Below, piece by piece: positions 58,625 to 64,000 of a stretch of DNA of 64,000 nt. The DNA comes from Clostridia bacterium (GTDB lineage: Bacteria > Bacillota > Clostridia > Christensenellales > Borkfalkiaceae). Under the pieces are notes generated by a model. That model was not told the DNA's origin and did not search any database. It saw nothing but the letters and a program-made list of their open reading frames with translations. Both the position numbers and the translations under genes were made by a program. Each line of letters opens with the position of its first letter. Positions within the stretch are counted from its first letter, which is position 1. Location of the stretch: assembly GCA_014804995.1 (NCBI GenBank), contig JAAUYS010000197.1:22077-86076 (forward strand), given 5' to 3'.

Positions 58625-60178
58625 ATGTCCAATGAAAAATTTTCGTCAAAAGGCGGTTTTATACTCGCAAGCATAGGCGCGTCCGTGGGGCTTGGCAACG
58701 CGTTGCGCTTCCCCGGCCTGTGTGCGCAGTACGGCGGTGGCGCCTTTCTTTTAATTTACGTTATCGCGCTCATAGTATTGGGTGTACCGCTACTGAATGC
58801 GGAAATTGCCCTCGGCAGAAGAACAGGCGGGGGGTCTCCGAAATGCCTTGCAAGCGTTTTAAAAGAACGGCGCAAAAAGCTGGGCAAGGGTTTAGGCTGG
58901 GCTTCCTGCATAAATTCCACCTTTACGGCACTTATTTACGCGGGGCTTGCGGGCTGGATAATCGCAACGGCTATTTTAATAGTTCCGTTAAGCCTTTCCG
59001 CGGGCAACCTATCCAAAGAGGAAATAAGCGGTTATTTCTTCAATAACGTTTTATCCGCCCGCAATGACGGCGTAATAGACGGTTTTTCCCCCATCGTTGC
59101 GGTATGCATAGTGCTTGCCTGGGTTTTAATGTACTTTTGCCTGCGTGGCGGGGCTAAAACCCTGTCAAAATCGGCAAAGTTCACGGTAATTATCCCGTTG
59201 GTGCTTTTAACCTGCCTTGCCGTGCGCGGGCTTATGTATTCTAACGCCCCGCAAGCGCTTTCCGTGCTGTTTATACCCGATTTCACCAAACTTTCAAGTC
59301 CACAGCTTTGGCTTACGGCGCTCGGGCAGGTTTTCTTTTCGCTTTCAATCGTCGTCGGCATTATGCCCGTCTACGGCTCGTATCTGCCAGCCGGTTCAAA
59401 CGTTTTCAAGTGTTCGGCAGTAATTGCGCTTGCAGACCTTTCAGTTTCCGTATTGGCCTCGGTAGTGCTGTTTACCACGCTGTACGGGTGCGGGCTTGAG
59501 GGCAGTATAGGTGCGTCCGGCATAATAACGGCGTTTGCAATTTACCCCGTGGCAATAACAAGGCTGTTCGGCGACTTTGCCGTTTTAAACGGAATAGTGG
59601 GGGTGCTGTTCTATTCGTCGCTTGCAATGATGGCAATTCAGTCCGCAGTATCTATGTTAGAAGCATTTTTAAACCCCCTTTCGGAAGAGTATTCAAAACC
59701 AAAAAAAACAATAGCAAAATGGGTGTGTTTATGCGGTATACCCCTTACTATGCTTTATTCAACGACGTGTGCGCCCGTTGCGGTGGACGTTTCAGACAGG
59801 TTTATAAACTTCTATAACGTGCTTATTTTGGGCGTTGCGGAGTGTTTGATTTTAGGGCGCAATACCACCCCCCAAACCTTGGCGGAAGAAATAAACAAAT
59901 TTTCAAAAAAGCTCAAAATGCCCGCCCGCGGTTTTAAAATTTCAATAAAGTATTTAAGTCCCGCAGTGCTTTCTTCCTTGACTTTGTACGAGTTTTTGCG
60001 CCTGATTTTAAACGGGCTTGACTATCCTTTATGGCTACAACTATTATTCGGCTGGTTTTTGTCGCTTGCGGTGTTCGGTATACCGTTCATTTTGCTGAGA
60101 GAAAGAAGGTTCCGTCCCCGCTGTCATTCTGAACGCCCCCAATGTCATTCTGAACGTAGTGAAGAATCCCCCCGTTAA
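58625..60178 (+). CDS. Sodium-dependent (NSS/SNF family) transporter
   Basis: GFILASIGASVGLGNALRFPGLCAQYGGGAFLLIY; C-terminus encoded by interspersed repeat (CHSERPQCHSERSEESPR*). Confidence 0.9.
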   Translation: MSNEKFSSKGGFILASIGASVGLGNALRFPGLCAQYGGGAFLLIYVIALIVLGVPLLNAEIALGRRTGGGSPKCLASVLKERRKKLGKGLGWASCINSTFTALIYAGLAGWIIATAILIVPLSLSAGNLSKEEISGYFFNNVLSARNDGVIDGFSPIVAVCIVLAWVLMYFCLRGGAKTLSKSAKFTVIIPLVLLTCLAVRGLMYSNAPQALSVLFIPDFTKLSSPQLWLTALGQVFFSLSIVVGIMPVYGSYLPAGSNVFKCSAVIALADLSVSVLASVVLFTTLYGCGLEGSIGASGIITAFAIYPVAITRLFGDFAVLNGIVGVLFYSSLAMMAIQSAVSMLEAFLNPLSEEYSKPKKTIAKWVCLCGIPLTMLYSTTCAPVAVDVSDRFINFYNVLILGVAECLILGRNTTPQTLAEEINKFSKKLKMPARGFKISIKYLSPAVLSSLTLYEFLRLILNGLDYPLWLQLLFGWFLSLAVFGIPFILLRERRFRPRCHSERPQCHSERSEESPR

Positions 60179-60222
60179 AGCGGTGAAAGAATGCGAGATT
60201 CTTCGTTACACTCAGAATGACA
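60119..60222. repeat. GTCATTCTGA interspersed repeat, copy 1
   Basis: tgtcattctgaacgtagtgaagaatccccccgttaaagcggtgaaagaatgcgagattcttcgttacactcagaatgaca. Confidence 0.85.
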
Positions 60223-60358
60223 ATACCCCCCGTAATATGTGGCAAACAAAAAAATTGCCCCCGTAATATGTGGCGGATAATTTTGCAAAAACAGCCCAAA
60301 AAACCGCCAAAAATACGGAAAAAGCATACAAAAAACGGCAAAATCAGCCATTTTTAAC

Positions 60359-60389
60359 GCCCCCTGCGCAAAAGTTAAGCGCAGGGGGC
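60359..60389 (+). terminator. Perfect 11-bp hairpin terminator
   Basis: GCCCCCTGCGC-aaaagttaa-GCGCAGGGGGC then ttatttta. Confidence 0.75.
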
Positions 60390-60546
60390 TTATTTTATCA
60401 TAAAACCGCCAAAATCGGGCTTAAAAATAATGAAAAGTTTGTTAATTTTTTAGTCAAATTGCCAAAACGAACCCAAAAATTTCCTGTTCTGTAAAAAAAA
60501 GACCCCGTAATATGCCCTTTTTTTTAAAATTTTTATAAAAAATTAG

Positions 60547-60575
60547 TTGTAATCTTGATTTTTAAGTGATATACT
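60547..60575 (+). promoter_or_regulatory. Putative promoter
   Basis: TTGTAA-N17-TATACT. Confidence 0.5.
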
Positions 60576-60872
60576 TACAGTACCACATTATTTCTTTTTA
60601 CATAAACTATTGCGGAAGGCGTACTCTTTTTTCCGCCCTATTTCCATATATAAATATAGGGTCAGGGGCAATTCAGGTTAAAGGGCAGGTCCGTCCCGCG
60701 TTTTGCGGTTCGGGCTTTTTAAAATTTAATTTCCGCAATTAGGCTTTTCACGCCCTGCTTGCAGGCGAAGTCTTTTGCGCTTTTTTTTGCGTAAAAACTC
60801 GTCCGCTCGGTTCTGCGTTTTATTTGAAGTAACGTGGTTCCGGCAGAGATTGGCGATATTCTGTTTTTAAGA

Positions 60873-60901
60873 AACGCGTCTCCGTTGGAGGCGCGTTTTT
60901 G
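60873..60901 (+). terminator. Hairpin terminator within leader region
   Basis: AACGCGTCTCC-gtt-GGAGGCGCGTTTTTG. Confidence 0.7.
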
Positions 60902-60929
60902 TTTTGCCTTTTTTTGTGTGTCATTCTGA

Positions 60930-61070
60930 ACCGCCCCCGCTGTCATTCTGAACCGCCCCCCGTGTCATTCTGAACGTAGTGAAGAATCCCCCCGATAAAG
61001 CGGTGAAAGAATGCGAGATTCTTCGGCAAGCCTCAGAATGACAGGAAATGCAAGCCTCAGAATGACAGGA
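60930..61070. repeat. GTCATTCTGA interspersed repeats, copy 2 cluster
   Basis: tgtcattctgaacgtagtgaagaatccccccgataaagcggtgaaagaatgcgagattcttcggcaagcctcagaatgaca plus flanking partial units. Confidence 0.85.
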
Positions 61071-61075
61071 AGTAA

Positions 61076-61209
61076 AGGCTTCCCCGTGGGGGGAAGCTGT
61101 CCCGACAGGGACTGATGAGGGGTATTCAAATAAAAACGGCAATGTTTCCCCTCATCCGTCTTGCCCTCACAAGCTACGGGCAAGCCACCTTCCCCCGAGG
61201 GGAAGGCTT
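61076..61209. repeat. ~135-bp interspersed palindromic repeat, copy B
   Basis: aggcttccccgtggggggaagctgtcccgacagggactgatgagggg...; see copy A. Confidence 0.9.
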
Positions 61210-61247
61210 AAATAATGATAATAAATAACTCTCAGGAGGATGTTTTT

Positions 61248-64000
61248 ATGAATAAACTCAAATTAATAAAAGGAGGAATACTTTTAGCACTTGCAGTTGC
61301 TTTATTAAGCTGTGCAATTGTTGGCTTTGCCTATCTTTTCGGCAAAACGGATAACCTTGCAGAAAGTGAAAATTCGTCAAAAGTCAATGATATATCGGCA
61401 CCAACGCTTGATATCAGCACTACTTCAGTTTCAAGCGATATGCAAAGTGCGTGGGACGCAGTGGCGTCGTACGGCGGTTATATTCAGTTAACCGATAACT
61501 GGAAGCCGGGTAAAACTTTGGTCGTTTCTGCTGGCGCAGAGGTTGACCTTGACTTAAATGGTTATACATTATCCGGTCCCGGTAGTGTAGATGACTCTAT
61601 CATTAGAATAAAGGGCGGTGGAGCCCAGATTTGGCTTTATGACAGTAGAGGCGGTGGCACAATAACCGGCGGTAGCGCTAACGGAGGTGCTATTTTTGTC
61701 GAATCAGGCGGAAGCCTTTATATGGATAATGGTACCATTTCCGGTAACTCCACAGGCGGTCAAGACGACGGTGCCGGAGTTTACGTTAATGGTTGGTTTG
61801 AAATGTACGGAGGCACGATTGAAAATAATGAAGCTTCTGCTTGGGGCGGTGGCGTTTGTGTTGGCAATGGCGGGAGATTCCAAATGTATGGCGGTACAAT
61901 CAGTAATAATACTGCCGATGAAGGCGGTGGCGTTTATGTTGGTGCTGGCGGAGTGTTTGAAATGTTCGGCGGTCAAATTACTGACAACTATAGCGATACA
62001 GGATATGCCGGTGGCGTATATCTTGCAGACCGCTCTTCGTCAATGAATATACAAGGTATCGTCTGCATTGATAATAACAGAGCGTTAGGTGTTGGTAGTT
62101 CGGATGTTCAATTGGTTAGTGGGGTATCGATAAAGGTAACAGGGTCTTTAACAGGTTCCACTGTAGGTATATTGTTAGAGTCAACTACGGGAACATTTAC
62201 AACCGGTTACAACAGCTATAACTCAATAGATGCCGGTGTAATTTTCGAAAGTAACCGTAGCGGTTACAAGGTTATAACAAGTAGCGGGCAGGCGACTGTA
62301 ACTTCCGGAAGTCTTACAAGAGATACTATTCGGTGGCGTTACGGAACAAGTCTTACTTCCGGATATAAAGAAGTGTATACTGGTTTTAGTTCCGGTGCTG
62401 CGTCCGTAACAATAACCTATACGGGTCAAACTTTACAGGTAGGCGCATACAACAGTTCAGGCACCACAAGTTTTACAATAGATGCAAGAGTTTATAAAAA
62501 CGCAAGCGGTAGCGATATTTCAACAAGTACAGCTATTAAAAACGTAGGTACGTATGCCTTTATTTCAACAAGCCAGAGTTCAACGTTTATTTTAAGAATC
62601 CTTCCGGCAAACTTCACTGCTGATGCAAATATAAATTATTCCAGTTCAATGACGTATACAGGAAGTGCATTATCCGCTTTAACAAGCGTAACGTTTAACG
62701 GCACAGCGCTTACAAACAATACAGACTATTCGGTACATTATTATAATAATACTAACGCAGGTACGGCAACGATGACCGTAACGGGAAATGGTAACTTTTA
62801 CGGTTCTGTAACCAAGACCTTTACCATAAACCCTAAGGATATTTCAACCGTAACAACTACCTTGGGTACTACCACGTACACCTATGACGGCAGTGCAAAA
62901 AGCCCCAGTGTAACGGTTAAAAACGGCAGTACGACAGTTTCAAGTACACAGTACACTGTAACTTACAGTAACAATACAAATGCGGGTACGGCAACGGCAG
63001 TCATTACCGGTAAAGGTAACTATACGGGCAGTGTAACAAAGACGTATACGATTAACCCCGTAACGTTAACGGACAGTATGTTAACGCTTGGTACTACAAG
63101 TTATACATATGACGGCAGTGCAAAAAGCCCTACCGTAACTGTTAAAAACGGCAGTACAACAATTGCGTCGTCGCAATACACGTTAACTTATAGCAACAAC
63201 ACTAATGCCGGTACGGCTTATGCGATAGTCGCAGGTAAAGGCAACTATACGGGAACAGCAACTAAAACCTTTACTATTAACCCTCAGGCATTGACCAGCA
63301 GTAACAGTACGATAAATTTAGGTACAAGTACGTACACCTATGACGGCAGTGCAAAGACGCCTGCGGTATCTTCGGTGGTATTCGGCACAAAGACGGTACC
63401 TACAAGCAACTATTCAATAGCATACAGCAACAATATAAACGCCAGCACGACGGCAACTGTAACGTTGACTTTCAGCGGAAACTATTCTGGAACTGTAAAC
63501 AAGACGTTCACGATAGATAAGGCGTCGCTGTCAAGCGCAACGGTAACTTATGCCGTAAGTAATTATACTTATACGGGTAGCGCAATCTCACCCGTACCTA
63601 CGGTAAAGGCAGGCACAAAGACCTTGGCGCAGGACGTAGACTTCACGTTGACCTATGCAGACAATACCAACGCCGGCACGGGTAAAGTAACTATAACCGG
63701 TACCGGTAACTACAAGGATACGGCGTCAGGCACGTTCACCATAGACAAGAGGCAGATATTCGTAGCGGGCATCAAGGTAGCAGACAAGGCGTATGACGGC
63801 ACTACGGACGCAACGGTTGACACGAAGAGCGTGAAGCTCATCGGCGTAGTGGACGCGGACAAAGAGAAGCTGACGCTTGAATTTAAAGCAGGCACCGCAT
63901 TTGACGGAGCAAGCGTAGGGCTTCACAAGGTAGAAATCACGGGCGTAACGCTTAAAGGCGACGTAAAAGACAACTATCTTTTGGAAGCAGACGAAGTAAC
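61248..64000 (+). CDS. Giant surface protein: N-terminal Gly-rich beta-helix repeats then MBG/YDG-type repeats (runs off window)
   Basis: ATG after ctcaggagg; MNKLKLIKGGILLALAVALLSCAIVGFAYLFGK signal; GGAIFVESGGSLYMDNGTISGN repeats; SYTYDGSAKSPTVTVKNGSTT..TNAGTA..GKGNYTG modules; no stop seen to window end; absent from ORF track. Confidence 0.85.
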   Translation, partial: MNKLKLIKGGILLALAVALLSCAIVGFAYLFGKTDNLAESENSSKVNDISAPTLDISTTSVSSDMQSAWDAVASYGGYIQLTDNWKPGKTLVVSAGAEVDLDLNGYTLSGPGSVDDSIIRIKGGGAQIWLYDSRGGGTITGGSANGGAIFVESGGSLYMDNGTISGNSTGGQDDGAGVYVNGWFEMYGGTIENNEASAWGGGVCVGNGGRFQMYGGTISNNTADEGGGVYVGAGGVFEMFGGQITDNYSDTGYAGGVYLADRSSSMNIQGIVCIDNNRALGVGSSDVQLVSGVSIKVTGSLTGSTVGILLESTTGTFTTGYNSYNSIDAGVIFESNRSGYKVITSSGQATVTSGSLTRDTIRWRYGTSLTSGYKEVYTGFSSGAASVTITYTGQTLQVGAYNSSGTTSFTIDARVYKNASGSDISTSTAIKNVGTYAFISTSQSSTFILRILPANFTADANINYSSSMTYTGSALSALTSVTFNGTALTNNTDYSVHYYNNTNAGTATMTVTGNGNFYGSVTKTFTINPKDISTVTTTLGTTTYTYDGSAKSPSVTVKNGSTTVSSTQYTVTYSNNTNAGTATAVITGKGNYTGSVTKTYTINPVTLTDSMLTLGTTSYTYDGSAKSPTVTVKNGSTTIASSQYTLTYSNNTNAGTAYAIVAGKGNYTGTATKTFTINPQALTSSNSTINLGTSTYTYDGSAKTPAVSSVVFGTKTVPTSNYSIAYSNNINASTTATVTLTFSGNYSGTVNKTFTIDKASLSSATVTYAVSNYTYTGSAISPVPTVKAGTKTLAQDVDFTLTYADNTNAGTGKVTITGTGNYKDTASGTFTIDKRQIFVAGIKVADKAYDGTTDATVDTKSVKLIGVVDADKEKLTLEFKAGTAFDGASVGLHKVEITGVTLKGDVKDNYLLEADEV

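Noticed and set aside
60576-60905. tmRNA, RNase P RNA, 6S RNA or SRP RNA
   Set aside because: Lacks hallmark sequences (tRNA-like end, RNase P and SRP core motifs)
61687-62046. 119-aa ORF in an alternative frame of the second surface gene
   Set aside because: The 61248 frame is open to the window end with signal peptide and repeat modules; this is an overlap artefact

Overview
This window looks like a low- to mid-GC gut Clostridia-type chromosome (lineage inferred from gene content and style, not tested). Backbone, start to end: greA 3' end, lysS, Orn/Lys/Arg decarboxylase, and a tmk-holB-ricT-ferredoxin-trmN6-M42 peptidase-ABC exporter-rsmI run; a 1969-aa MBG-like repeat surface protein; mnmA, DUF4250, tRNA-Arg(CCG), uracil permease, upp, aminotransferase, thrC; a viperin-like radical SAM protein; a lipoprotein, trpS, DUF5685, J-domain protein, rlmD. 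An AT-richer accessory island (about 31.4-45.2 kb) follows. It ends in a serine-recombinase module abutting glpK. The backbone then resumes with an ATP-grasp gene, HNH, nrdD-nrdG-dut, ROK kinase, rex, an RND pump, an NSS transporter, and the 5' part of a second giant surface protein that runs off the window. Best candidates for something new: (1) a compact co-directional 9-gene cassette (31.7-41.5 kb) joining an orphan BioW-like acyl-CoA ligase, a membrane protein, a NACHT NTPase fused to an FGE/SUMF1 domain, a coupled 126-aa unknown protein, and five sugar-nucleotide/acyltransferase genes with no glycosyltransferase; (2) a stand-alone prokaryotic-viperin-like gene; (3) a dispersed ~28-bp repeat (GACCCCCATATATGNYTTAAWTAACGCA) upstream of several genes, and a related-looking CCCGTAATAT motif seen in the two intergenic regions before the giant surface-protein genes; (4) candidate structured RNAs. 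No rRNA, CRISPR array or reverse transcriptase was seen. All assignments are by eye, without database searches.
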